This document shows positions 55,784 to 64,000 of a DNA stretch of 64,000 nt, piece after piece. The notes beneath the pieces were generated by a model, which worked only from the letters and a program-made list of their open reading frames with translations, had not been told where the DNA came from and made no database searches. Positions within the stretch are counted from its first letter, which is position 1; each line of letters starts with the position of its first letter. The position numbers were made by a program, and so were the translations under genes. This DNA is from Portulaca oleracea (lineage: Eukaryota; Streptophyta; Magnoliopsida; Caryophyllales; Portulacaceae), in assembly GCA_029582165.1 (NCBI GenBank), contig CM055877.1, positions 42,733,749 through 42,797,748 of the forward strand, written 5' to 3'.

Positions 55784-56376
55784 GTAACTTTACCCCCGAA
55801 CCTAGAATCGGGTTTCGTAGACCGAAGTTATTCTTATTATTTTTATGGTTTGTCGGTTTCCTTAAATCGGCTGGCGACTCTTTATTCTTTTATAATCTAT
55901 TTAATTATTTAATATTCAAATTTACATAAAAATAATTAAGAAATGATTTAATATCTTTCCTCACACCCAATTTAAAGTGGAAAAATTGAGAGAAAATGTG
56001 TATGAATTAATAAAACTCACATGGGTTTTATTATTTCAGATTCATGTTCTCTGGCCCGAGGGAAACAGGCGGCCCGGCCCAAGAGCCATCAAAACCCGCG
56101 CCGGTTTTGTTGGTTCTAGCGGCCCATGTGCTTCCTTTTGGGCCTGAATGTGGTGTGGGCTGATTTTGAATCATTATTAATATATTTTTGTGTAATTTCA
56201 AGTGTTTAAATAATAAAAAACGGATTTGTAAAATAAATAAAATTTCACCATCCCGAAAATGAATTTCGAAAATAAAAATATCCTTATTTAGGGATTAAGC
56301 AACCTTAGTCGGCTCCCGATCACTTAAGTAGCGCATCACGGAAAAAGGGTCACTTTTTCCGGGGTCCTACACTCAT

Positions 56377-56660
56377 GTGCTTAAAATAAAAATAAAGTTT
56401 ACAAGAACACAATGTTGGTGAATAAATGTTTCTCCTTTATTAAGTAAAAATCAAAATACATTATTTCTAACATAAAAAAATTCGAAAGGTATAATTAAAT
56501 AAAAGATCAGTTTCAGTTCCTTCATTCCATCCACCTTCTAATCCTGCTCCACTTCGCCAGTTGTCTCATGGTCGTGTTGAATGTGAAATTTTGATATATT
56601 TCAATATTATCAAAATTCCATTCATATTTTATCATGAGTTTTTTTTACATAAAAAACAAT
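56377..56660. other. AT-rich non-coding spacer with a direct repeat
   Basis: No gene. TGGTCGTGTTGAATGTGAAA occurs at about 56569-56588 and again at about 56693-56712, a direct repeat 124 bp apart that reaches into the end of the antisense ORF fragment. Confidence 0.6.
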
Positions 56661-57199
56661 TTACGCCACATTAAAATTTGGTCCACTAAATTTGGTCGTG
56701 TTGAATGTGAAATTTTTATCATATGTTCGTTTGCTGCCATGATAAAAGCAAAACTCACCGAGGAGACATAATACGAGCGCTCGCACTCGTATCACGGGAC
56801 CATATTCCAAACTATCAGGAGATTGAAAATATTCGACTATAGTTTGGAAGTGTACTTTTTCGCCGAATATCGCACTCCCGATGACCCGAGACGGAAGGCA
56901 TAAGAGCTCCTTGTATTGCTTGTGGGTGTCCATTGGCGTTGGAGGCGACGTCGGCCGAGCAAAATGATTTTTCCCTAGGATCGAGGACTATTCCTCCGGG
57001 AGCGGACAAAATTCCTTCCACGCGAAGCGAAAGACATACATCTTCGGATCCCAAAAAGTCTCCGCCGCACGGAGAAAATCGTGGTTAATCCTCACTTGTC
57101 GAAGACTCAACAAGTTCGTCAGCTTGTATCTTCCGAGCTCCTTCTTTTCTTCCTTGGACAAGGCGCTCATCCAAGTTGCAAGTTTCTTCTCGAAAGCCA
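56661..57199 (-). pseudogene. Antisense fragment related to PMD/DUF7745-type proteins
   Basis: On the minus strand a frame from ATG at 57199 reads MAFEKKLATWMSAL, then a basic helical segment and the block AAETFWDPKMYVFRFAW followed by FCPLPEE. A TAG at 56988-56986 follows, and the same frame continues (SSILGKNHF, RVIGSAIFGEK, IRVRALVLCLLG) to a stop at 56661. The FWDP...FRF...CPLPEE pattern resembles the N-terminal block of plant mobile-domain-like proteins carried by plant retroelements; the family name is from memory and tentative. The internal stop and the short, odd C-terminus indicate a broken copy. It is probably not the same gene as 57744-60430. Confidence 0.6.
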
Positions 57200-57743
57200 T
57201 GAGAAAAGGGCAAGTTACAAGTAGGGGATGTTCTTTGTGTTTTTGGATGTGCCTAGATCCGTCTACGCGCTTGCCCAAGCCCAAGGCCCGGGCCTGCTGA
57301 GGAGAAAGTCCACGCGGGTTTTCCGACAAGATGGGCCCGCCTGTCCGCGGTCCAGCCCACCCGATTCTGATTATATTTGGGTTATGGAATCAAAATTGGC
57401 CCGCTTGTGTATTTTTAATGCTTCGGATCCTAACTCAATGATGCTCGGTTCTGAAATTCTTTGCCCGAATTTACTCTGACACTTAAGTTCTCCTTTTCTT
57501 TTTATTTTCTTTTCTTTTTGGGGAAGCGGGATTAAGTTGGGGATTAATGCCGTCATGTAGAGAGTCGTTTAGAAATGCATTAATCAAATAAAGTTGTGCA
57601 TTCACCAAGTCTTGCATATAAAAATAAGAAATAAAATGCATAAAAGTCTTGCACTAAAAAAAAAAATAGTACAAATTAGCTTCGCGTAATAAAATAAATA
57701 ATAAAAAAAAAGATGCATAGAGTCTTGCTTGTCTTTGGTTTGA
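57200..57743. other. Non-coding spacer between the two antisense ORF regions
   Basis: It contains a half-palindrome CCACGCGGGTTTTCC (57310-57324) related to the CCCGCGCGGG family, a GGCCCGGGCC palindrome near 57284, a T-rich stretch and AT-rich sequence with A-runs close to the stop of the upstream antisense gene. No convincing gene. Confidence 0.6.
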
Positions 57744-58801
57744 TCACCACAGGGAGCCCGAATCGCCGATGTCCTCAACTAGATCGGCACCAGCATGAGA
57801 AGTCCCAGGGTTAGAAGCACCAGCTGTACCAAAATAGGTGTCCCAGGAGTAGTAGTCAGAACCAGGCGCCGTCTGAGCCGGCCCAGACAGGGGAACTTCG
57901 GAAGGATGCACGCTCGACGGTGATGAAATGGAGTGCTCCTGTGAACCAGCTAGCCATGAATGGTCAGGAACACGCCACTCAACAGAAGGGGTAGGCCATA
58001 CAGGACCAGTTCCATAACCAGGGGCTGGCCAACCAGAAGAAGCAGATCCTCCTAGCCAAGAGTGCTGGGGTACAGACCACTCTTGCGTATCCACAGGCCA
58101 TGAAGGACCCATTCCAAGAGCCGGGACTGGCCATCCAGCAGAGTAAGAGCCAAAACCAAAGGAGGAGGCATCGTATGGTGCAGGACGTGAGGTAGCTTCA
58201 TCCGCTAGGGCCTGACCGCCAGGATACCCTACGGATGCACCTGATTCATGGTCCCTCACCACAATCTCTCGACCACGACGAGCAGAACGCACTGAAGTTG
58301 GAGTGTGACGGGAGTGAGACGGCCGGTTGGTAGCACTCGATTCTGAAGCATCCTCCGCCCAGTAAGAGTGAGGTTGAATATCACCACCGTACCCAACGCT
58401 GTGATGTGACCCCCCTTGGCCAGACTGCTCTTCCAGGGACATCTGAGCCATGTCTTCGTTCACAGGTCGACGACCTCTGCTACCAGAACCGCTACGATGT
58501 GATCCCATAGAATGATGACCTTCGGCCATGATACCTTTACCACGACCCTCCAGCACAGCTGCTAGAGGAGGACGAGAGGACCCACCAACCTCCTCCCGTA
58601 ATCGACCCCGGGAAGAATATTCCCCTGCTGAAGAGCGACGTGGGGGCTCGGTATGAGGAACTCCCGCAGTAGAGCGTCGAGGTGGTTCCCGAGGAACAGA
58701 CTCAGCCTCCATATCAAGACGGTGTTACGCAGTATCTGCCTGAGCCCGTAAATGACCGGTTGACGTATTTCAACATAGTACTCCATTCTTTGGTCACTTG
58801 C
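57744..58801 (-). pseudogene. C-terminal tail of the PMD gene, Ser/Gly/Trp-rich
   Basis: The block starts after TCTTCAG at 58802 (ASDQRMEYYVEIRQPVIYG) and must change frame by about 58715 to reach the long open frame 58712-57744 (322 codons from MEAESVPREPPRR). The tail is disordered, with RS- and RG-rich stretches and a tandem tryptophan-containing repeat of about 33 residues: GWPVPALGMGPSWPV through HSWLGGS, then GWPAPGYGTGPVWPT through HSWLAGS. It ends DIGDSGSLW. The open length and repeat suggest it was translated until recently. Confidence 0.65.
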
Positions 58802-58902
58802 CTGAAGACAGACCATCGTGGCTGAAAGGCAATAAAGACAAAGGTTACACATGCATAATTGGCACATGAGGTAAAAAGAAGCAACAAGGGATGAGGGATT
58901 AC

Positions 58903-59025
58903 CGGTTTCCGCTCAAACTCTTGGAGCGCGGAGCATTGACTGCTAGTCTCAACCTCCAAGAAACCGCCGATCTTTCTTCCCGCCGGTTGGGCCTCCACTT
59001 CAGCAGCCATAGCATAGGGTCCCAA
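58903..59025 (-). CDS. PMD gene coding block 4
   Basis: 41 codons, LGPYAMAAEVEAQPAGRK to EFERKP, flanked by TCTTGTAG and GTAATC. No known motif; the phase-0 junctions on both sides support it. Confidence 0.55.
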
Positions 59026-59090
59026 CTACAAGACTTTATGGTTAGGAGTCGATCAAAGGCACAACATAAAGAAAAGTGAGAAATACCTAC

Positions 59091-59432
59091 CACTCGGGGC
59101 GCTAGACGACTCAAGTAGCGGTGGAATTCCTCATTAAAATGCTCCTGAGGAACGTCATGCACGAAGTTGTCAAAATCTCGACCCCGAATCCAATCTCCTA
59201 AGACATTCGGATTGACGCGCCAAGGCTCGAACATGTGCTCTGGAGGGTCCTGGGGTTTGAGGCCAAGATATGCGCCCAAGATCTGCCTCGTAGCTCTCTC
59301 CCCTAGGTACCATATGAAGCCCGAGGGTCCGTCCATCAGGATGCGAAAGCGAGTATCGTGCTCCACTTGTTGCAAAGGGGAGGGCAGCCCGCTCAAGTCA
59401 AACCCCGCCCATGGACGCCAGTTCACGTGGTC
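59091..59432 (-). CDS. PMD coding block 3
   Basis: 114 codons with DHVNWRPWAGFDL at the start (the V-W-P-W/Y block of PMD), LMDGPSGFIWYLGERATRQ, then a basic and acidic region ending RLAPRV. Acceptor CTTTCACAG and donor GTAGGT give phase 0. A downstream alternative donor would bring an immediate stop. Confidence 0.72.
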
Positions 59433-59504
59433 CTGTGAAAGATAGAGAGTCATTTCAAGAATAGAGGCATAAATAAGATAAAGATATTAGGCATAAAGAA
59501 ATAC

Positions 59505-59663
59505 CGGGGTGAGGTCATCCAGTACACGATGAATATGATCAAGGCTGCCCGACTGAAATTTCTTCCCTCGTATACCCTCAGCAGTCCAGCGCTCAGCAGC
59601 TGGGACCGTCCTATTTCTCTTGGAGCGAATGCCTAAGGACAAGATATACTCATATGCCCATGA
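59505..59663 (-). CDS. PMD coding block 2
   Basis: 53 codons starting SWAYEYILSLGIRSKRN and ending VLDDLTP. The WAYEY segment matches the tryptophan-rich W-W-E block that follows the core in PMD proteins. Flanked by consensus splice sites in phase 0 on both sides. Confidence 0.72.
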
Positions 59664-59737
59664 CTGCATGATTATAAAGTCCAAAGAAATAGCAAAAGAG
59701 TAGCTAGACTACAAAGAGAAGAGTCTCGGGTACGTAC

Positions 59738-60430
59738 CTCGAGCACCTTCCACAAAGAAGGACCATAGTGAAAGCGGGTATGAGACTCGTGGAGGTAAAC
59801 GGGATCATCATCCAGCGTCAGTTTGACACCGCGACGAAGCCAGAGGAAGAAATTCGCATACGCAGCCTTGCCCCAATTCAAGTTCCGAACCTCGTTCAAA
59901 TCCAGGAGAATATGGAACCAGGACAAAGTAATATTATCTCCCCGATTGGCAAAAAGAGTGGCGGAAATAACATAAGCCAAAAAGATAAAGCGACGTTGAT
60001 CTCCAGGCAAATTCTAAAATTTGGCATCACAGATGGCTGCCTCGAAGTGCGCATAGGCGAGGTTGGACAGGCCCTGACCTGGGCCCAAGCGGGCTAACAT
60101 TGGACCCAGCAAGTCCAGAACCACTAGCGGGATCTCAGCACTAAAGACTATGTCACGGCCACCCCAAGGAAGACCAGTGATCATAACAAAATCTGTGGGG
60201 GTAATCGTCATCTCCCCCACAGGTAGATGGAAGGAGTTGGTCGTGTCCCAAAACCTTTCCGCCATAGCGCGGCCTATCACGCGAAATGTACGACCTTTCC
60301 AAGCCACCAGGCATTTCCAGAACGGCATGAGTCCTGCTGCAGTAAGGGTGTTGCTAACGAAATCCCAGGGAATCAAATCAGCTACCTTAAGGAGATCCTT
60401 TAGGACGCCGGGAGTTTTCAGATTGTCCTC
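59738..60430 (-). pseudogene. PMD core, first coding block
   Basis: It starts after a possible acceptor (TCATTAG) at 60431. PMD landmarks are WKGRTFRVIGRAMAERFWDTT, then TNSFHLPVGEMTITPTDF with MITGLPWGG, then after a TAG (60016-60014) LPGDQRRFIFLAYVI, SATLFANRGDN and WGKAAYANFFLWLRRG. The FHLPVGEMT and ITGLP motifs and the later WG-A-YANFF segment are the most characteristic PMD features. The stop is in the same frame and interrupts an otherwise intact domain; a C-to-T change or a base-call error could explain it. Confidence 0.8.
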
Positions 60431-60589
60431 CTAATGACAAAACAGTGCAAAATTAAAGTCGGGGGCTCACCTATGGCATTGGCTACATGCATAGTCTTTC
60501 GGGCCCTAGCTAGACCCAGCACCGACACTGGGCCCACAACCATGGCCCGTAAGATAAAGGAATTTAGCAAAAAGAATCTGCTGGCCCAA

Positions 60590-60950
60590 ATAAACCGGCC
60601 CAGCAGAGTTAAAACCCGCACGGGTTTTTGCACCGCAAGTGGGCCGCCCATCCAGGCCCAATTTCTTTTTCTTTTGGGGTTTATGGTCCAGAAAACCCGC
60701 ACGGGTTTTAGCTCTGCAAGTGGGCCGCCCATCCAGGCCCAGTTTCTTTTTCCGAGATATGGTCCAGAAAACCCGCGCGGGTTTTCTCTGTTCAAATGGG
60801 CCGTGTTTCTTTTTCTTTTGGGGTTTATGGTCCAGAAAACCCGCGCGGGTTTTAGCTCCGCAAGTGGGCCGCCCATCCAGGCCCAGTTTCTTTTTCCGGG
60901 ATATGGTCCAGAAAACCCGCGCGAGTTTTCTCTGTTCAAATGGGCCGTGT
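60590..60950. repeat. Tandem repeat carrying the 18-bp palindrome AAAACCCGCGCGGGTTTT
   Basis: Five palindrome copies, at 60611-60628, 60692-60709, 60768-60785, 60836-60853 and 60912-60929, with CRCG variation in the centre and one GCGAG copy. Between them alternate two spacer types: CAAGTGGGCCGCCCATCCAG with CCCAGTTTC, and TTCAAATGGGCCGTG with TTTCTTTTGGGG. The open frames on both strands here are repeats read through, not genes. Confidence 0.85.
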
Positions 60951-61157
60951 GTTTTTGTTCCCTTTGGGCCGAATATTCATATGACCTATTCCTTTTTTCT
61001 TTGGGTCGAGTGTGGTCCGTTTCTCAAAAAGGTTTGCGAATAAATCATGAGGACATACAAGCATGCTAAAAATAATAAAAACCGACAAGACATGAAAAAT
61101 AAATTCGTGCTTGCTCATTTTTCATTATTAAAGCTAAGCATCAAAAGAGGAGTGTTT
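60951..61157. other. Non-coding spacer before the copia-like LTR
   Basis: No gene seen. AT-rich after 61030. It ends AAAAGAGGAGTGTTT directly before TGTTGGGAATG. Confidence 0.5.
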
Positions 61158-61392
61158 TGTTGGGAATGTCCCGACAATGTTCGATATACACGGAGATTAA
61201 ACCAAAGTAATATAGTAATTATATGTCTTGCTAGAGACCACTATAATTAGTAATTAAATATGTTTAATTACAACTATATTATTTGGTCCTACTGGGTCAC
61301 ACAAGTTAGTGCCCTGGAACAATGTATGTAACCTAAGTGATATTGTATCACGTTTAGAAAAGTTGGAAATTGATTTCTGTGAGAAATCAGCC

Positions 61393-61520
61393 CAACACGG
61401 ACCGAATTGGGTCCAACACGGGTCGTGTTGACCCAACACGGTCTGTGTTGAGACACCACGGTCCGTGGTGTCCATGAGCCGATTATTTGGACCTTCTGGA
61501 GTCCAACACGGACCGTGTTG
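61393..61520. repeat. Cluster of 17-bp palindromes CAACACGG-CCGTGTTG
   Basis: Copies at 61414-61430, 61434-61450, 61454-61470 (CACCACGGTCCGTGGTG, with compensating changes in both arms) and 61504-61520, plus a half copy at 61393. The first three full copies start exactly 20 bp apart. It lies about 80-200 bp upstream of the TATA box. Confidence 0.88.
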
Positions 61521-61597
61521 GGCCCCAGAAAACGCGCCGTCGTTTTAATTCGGCCCTTTAGGGTTTTTTGAACCCTTTCCCTAGGTTTTCTAAACAC

Positions 61598-61605
61598 TAT
61601 ATAAA
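61598..61605 (+). promoter_or_regulatory. TATA box of the copia-like LTR
   Basis: TATATAAA followed by GGGGTCTCTGGGAGAG and, about 30 bp on, the A/C-rich probable start region ATTCAACACC. Confidence 0.7.
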
Positions 61606-61989
61606 GGGGTCTCTGGGAGAGATTATTCAACACCAACTGCCTAAGACTCTTAGAGAGATACCAGGGTAATTTCTTGAGTTCTTCTCTCTTTTAGTTTGCA
61701 GTTCTAGTTTCAGGAAACATTCTCTGTTTCTCGAAACAGTCTTACATACATCTTAGATTGAGATTCGTCTCGATCTAGCAATCGGGTTCCCGAAGTGCTG
61801 CGTGGACTTTTCAGTAGAGGGTTTCAGCATTGGAATCTGGAAGGTCAACATCTTCTTCAGCAGGAATTAGCGATCAGGTATAATTACTAAAGCCTCTGCA
61901 GTTGTGTTGATTAATTGTTTATAACTGTTATAATATTCCGCCAAATAATCTGTATCTGTTTAGGAAATAGATAACATAAAACCTAACAG

Positions 61990-62002
61990 TGGTATCAGAG
62001 CC
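61990..62002 (+). other. Primer-binding site, tRNA-iMet type
   Basis: TGGTATCAGAGCC, one base after the LTR end, complementary to the 3' end of initiator methionine tRNA. Confidence 0.88.
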
Positions 62003-62424
62003 ACCAATTTCATGCTAAAGTATTGTACTTGTATTCATAATTAATTTTGTCAATAGTTGAATTATGTTATGAATATGCTAGAATAGATTTATGCCTAAAA
62101 TTTTGAATCTTTATGAAAATTTTAATCTTTGATATTCATGATAATAAATCTGGAATTTTATTGTAAAATTTCTTGCTTTGTTATTATTTGTTTCTTATTG
62201 CCTTTAATGAATCGATTTTATGTTTGTTTAATTGTTAAATATAGCATGAACTCGATTTAATTTTGAATATTTTAGAAACAATCATGTTTAATATTGTTAA
62301 ACAGTAGGCAATACATGAAATAGGTCTAAATTCGCAAAATAGGGTTTTGTAGAATTAATTTTCTGATTTAGTTTATTTACGGTAAATATGAAAAATCGAA
62401 ATAAAATATCAAACAAACTCGAAA

Positions 62425-63140
62425 ATTTCTGAAATTTTTACTGGAGGTGTCTGGAAGTGTTCTAGACTTTCCACAATTTTTGTAGATTTTTCCCAATTAA
62501 AATGAATTTTTAATTGAGTTTTCAAATCTGAAGTGAATTAAAATTTGTTTAATTCTCTGAATTTTATAAATTTTTAGAAATTTGTAAAACTTCTGAAAAT
62601 TTTACAGTAGGTTACTGGGTAACCATACTTTCAGAGAAAAAATTTTCCGTTAATTTATCCGGTCAAATTATATTTTTTTAATTTAGATTTTAAGATCTCA
62701 GAGAAATAAATTCGTTGCTTCTCTGAATTTTGTATATTTATAGAAATTTGCAAATTTTCTGAAAATTTTACAGTAGGTTACTGGGTAACCATTCTGTTAT
62801 GGATAAAATTTTCGTGAATGTTTGAAATCGTTTACTAATTTTCCTTTAATTTTCAGATTAAAAGAAAAGTATAATTGTTTACTTTTCTGAATTTTATTCT
62901 AATTTTTGAAATTTGATAACAATCTGAAATTTTTACAGTAGCGTATTGGATGAACCTACTATATGGGAAAATTATAAAATTTGATTTTTAAACTTATCGG
63001 ACTTTTATTATTTATTTTCCTCTTAAACGGAAAATTAAAAAGTTTAATTCCCTAAATTTTTACAATCTTTTAGAAATTGTTAAAATTCTGGAAAATATTC
63101 ATATTGGGTTATTAGATAACACTGTGGTATGAAATCTTTT
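62425..63140 (+). repeat. Diverged tandem repeat, about 165-bp unit x 5
   Basis: The segment CTGAATTTT...AGAAATTTG...TCTGAAAATTTTACAGTAGG recurs with its TTTACAGTAGG anchor (or a variant) near 62435, 62604, 62770, 62935 and 63097, spacings about 162-169 bp. Copies two and three are close (both have GTAGGTTACTGGGTAACCAT); the others are diverged. It lies in the untranslated leader between the primer-binding site and the expected gag. Confidence 0.75.
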
Positions 63141-63205
63141 AATTCGATAAGTTATGATAATTTTATTTAAGTTTTTCATTCACGAAATTAACCAAAACTG
63201 GGAAG

Positions 63206-63242
63206 CAACACGGACCGTGTTGATCCAACACGTACCGTGTTG
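63206..63242. repeat. Two further 17-bp palindromes in the leader
   Basis: CAACACGGACCGTGTTG at 63206-63222 and CAACACGTACCGTGTTG at 63226-63242, again 20 bp apart, about 1.7 kb downstream of the LTR cluster and on the other side of the primer-binding site. Confidence 0.85.
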
Positions 63243-64000
63243 CCAGCAGTTTTGGTGAATTCGTGTGTTTTAGGGTTTGTAATTAATTTTAGAAATTAAT
63301 TATTAAATCCTATTACTACTAAATCAGATAATGGGCATAAAATCTATTATTTTGTAAAGTTTAGGAAACTTACAATATCTTTGAAAGATGTAGTATCTTT
63401 TAGACTCCTTGATTTTAGGAAAGTCAAGTATTTTGTATGTATAGGTATAAAATCCTAAATCTGTTTAGGTAACTAAGATAAAATTTGGATTTTATTTATT
63501 TTATTAATCATGCAAACCTTTAGGAAAATTTATTTAGTATTTATTTCCTTATGTGTTATATTGCAATTATATATATGTCTTTATAATTTGTTATTTAAGC
63601 ATGTGTTATATTTGATATAATTATTGCAATATTACATGTTTGCATGTGCTTCTAGTATGACCATAGATGGTCGGTTTTACGATCTGCAAGGTTGGGTGAA
63701 ATACGGTCACATCGTCGTTGAATTAATTTTTAAATTTAATTTTCAGTTAAGTTTATTTTTTAATTCATGTAAGGCCTCAATTGTGAGGTACACTTTGTAA
63801 ATTTGTTGTAATTGGAGACAACAAGTTGAGTGGGAGCCCAACAGCAATGGATGTGATGATTCGAGTGGGAGCCCATCCAATGAAGTTGCAAGACCCAAGA
63901 AGGTTTTCTTGAAGACTGTCAAGGCTTAGTTAAATTAGTTTGATTAAGTCTAGGTGGCCATACTAGGGGTTATATTTATGCTTTAATTTTATTATTGCAC
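63243..64000 (+). other. Leader of the second LTR element, no ORF
   Basis: AT-rich sequence without a gene or recognisable domain. It contains a direct repeat GAGTGGGAGCCCA at about 63830 and 63871. Gag, if present, would begin beyond the window. Confidence 0.55.

Larger units (their letters stand above)
54842..56371 (+). mobile_element. Solo LTR with CTCAT target duplication
   Basis: A 1530-bp LTR from TGTAGACACCGAG to GGGGTCCTACA, flanked by CTCAT at 54837-54841 and 56372-56376. No primer-binding site follows and no purine tract precedes it, so it is better read as a solo LTR than as the 3' LTR of the neighbouring pol. It contains a TATA box (55292-55298), a perfect 13-bp inverted repeat at 55753-55783, a terminal hairpin (arms 56339-56347 and 56353-56361, CGGAAAAAG and CTTTTTCCG), and copies of the CCCGCGCGGG palindrome at 54964-54981, 55121-55138 and, imperfectly, 56091-56108. 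The alternative reading is the 3' LTR of the Tat element itself. Confidence 0.75.
57744..60430 (-). pseudogene. Antisense plant mobile domain (PMD) gene with introns
   Basis: Minus-strand coding blocks join at good splice sites, all phase 0: about 60430-59738 (donor GAG then GTACGT), 59663-59505 (acceptor TGCAG, donor GTATTT), 59432-59091 (acceptor TTTCACAG, donor GTAGGT), 59025-58903 (acceptor CTTGTAG, donor GTAATC) and from 58801 to 57744. Together they give a PMD core and a long disordered tail. PMD occurs in Mutator-like transposons, in the cellular MAIN/MAIL1 proteins and in extra ORFs of Tat retroelements. Defects are a TAG at 60016-60014 inside the first block and a frame change between 58801 and 58712. 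It lies antisense and downstream of a Tat pol, as described for Tat extra ORFs. The N-terminus above 60430 is uncertain. Confidence 0.75.
61158..61988 (+). mobile_element. 5' LTR of a second LTR element, copia-like
   Basis: Runs from TGTTGGGAATGTCCC to ACCTAACA (TGTT...AACA ends), about 831 bp, followed after one base by a tRNA-iMet primer-binding site. A TATA box, TATATAAA, lies at 61598-61605. It holds a run of 17-bp palindromes at 61393-61520. The 3' LTR and coding region lie beyond the window, so the superfamily is not proved; the LTR ends and GTGGTATCAGAGCC context favour Ty1/copia. Confidence 0.78.

Noticed and set aside
55873..55881. TGGCGACTC as a possible Ogre-type primer-binding site
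   Set aside because: It lies inside the LTR, 490 bp before its end, is not preceded by a CA terminus, and does not match beyond 9 bases.
60418..61069. Open frames of 134-211 codons on both strands rich in repeated GRPSRPSFFF-type or NPRGFSGPY-type segments
   Set aside because: They are the palindrome-bearing tandem repeat translated through. Both strands are open because of the repeat.
61254..61636. Minus-strand open frames of 73 and 115 codons in the copia-like LTR
   Set aside because: They run through the palindrome cluster and LTR promoter region and have no recognisable motif.

Overview
This is non-genic, repeat-dense nuclear DNA from a flowering plant, probably a eudicot. The evidence is Ty3/gypsy and Ty1/copia LTR elements with the plant initiator-Met tRNA primer-binding site, a plant mobile domain (PMD) gene, plant-type TATA boxes, and a very AT-rich satellite. 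I see no host housekeeping gene and no RNA gene. The species cannot be named from the sequence.

Layout. (1) Positions 1-33505 and 41334-50190 are one head-to-tail satellite array. Its monomers are about 240-330 bp and share a core: a TATATTATAATAG box, then GTGGGTCCCAC or a variant, then CGAAATAGAGCCACGGG, then T-rich and A-rich arms. Many monomers carry an (AAT)n tract of very variable length. Monomer variants are arranged in higher-order repeats of about 4.04 kb (5.5-14.9 kb), 3.47 kb (20.8-29.3 kb) and 4.91 kb (31.5-50.1 kb once the insertion is removed). (2) Positions 33506-41333 are a complete non-autonomous LTR element inserted in the array: two 3.65 kb LTRs around only 533 bp of internal DNA, flanked by the target duplication CCTAT. 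(3) Positions 50191-54779 are the 5'-truncated, stop-ridden pol of a Tat-lineage Ty3/gypsy element (RT, RNase H, second RNase H, integrase). A 591-bp stretch covering the integrase zinc finger is triplicated in tandem. (4) Positions 54842-56371 look like a solo LTR with a CTCAT duplication. (5) Positions 56661-60430 hold antisense, intron-containing PMD-type coding sequence, probably the extra ORF region of the same Tat element. It is followed by a cluster of an 18-bp palindrome, AAAACCCGCGCGGGTTTT, which also occurs in the solo LTR. (6) From 61158 to the end is the 5' LTR, primer-binding site and about 2 kb of non-coding leader of another LTR element (copia-like by its LTR ends). It carries its own family of 17-bp palindromes spaced 20 bp apart and a diverged 165-bp tandem repeat.

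The parts work as layers rather than as a pathway. A satellite array grew by duplication of multi-monomer blocks. A non-autonomous element then landed in one block, and an empty copy of the same site survives at 46276-46280. At its right edge the array meets a graveyard of nested retroelements. Most short ORFs in the window are artefacts: AAT repeats read as poly-Asn or poly-Ile, and GC-rich LTR sequence reads as Pro- or Arg-rich peptides. Clustered small differences at CTG/CAG sites suggest residual base-calling error in part of the window, so small indels should be read with caution.
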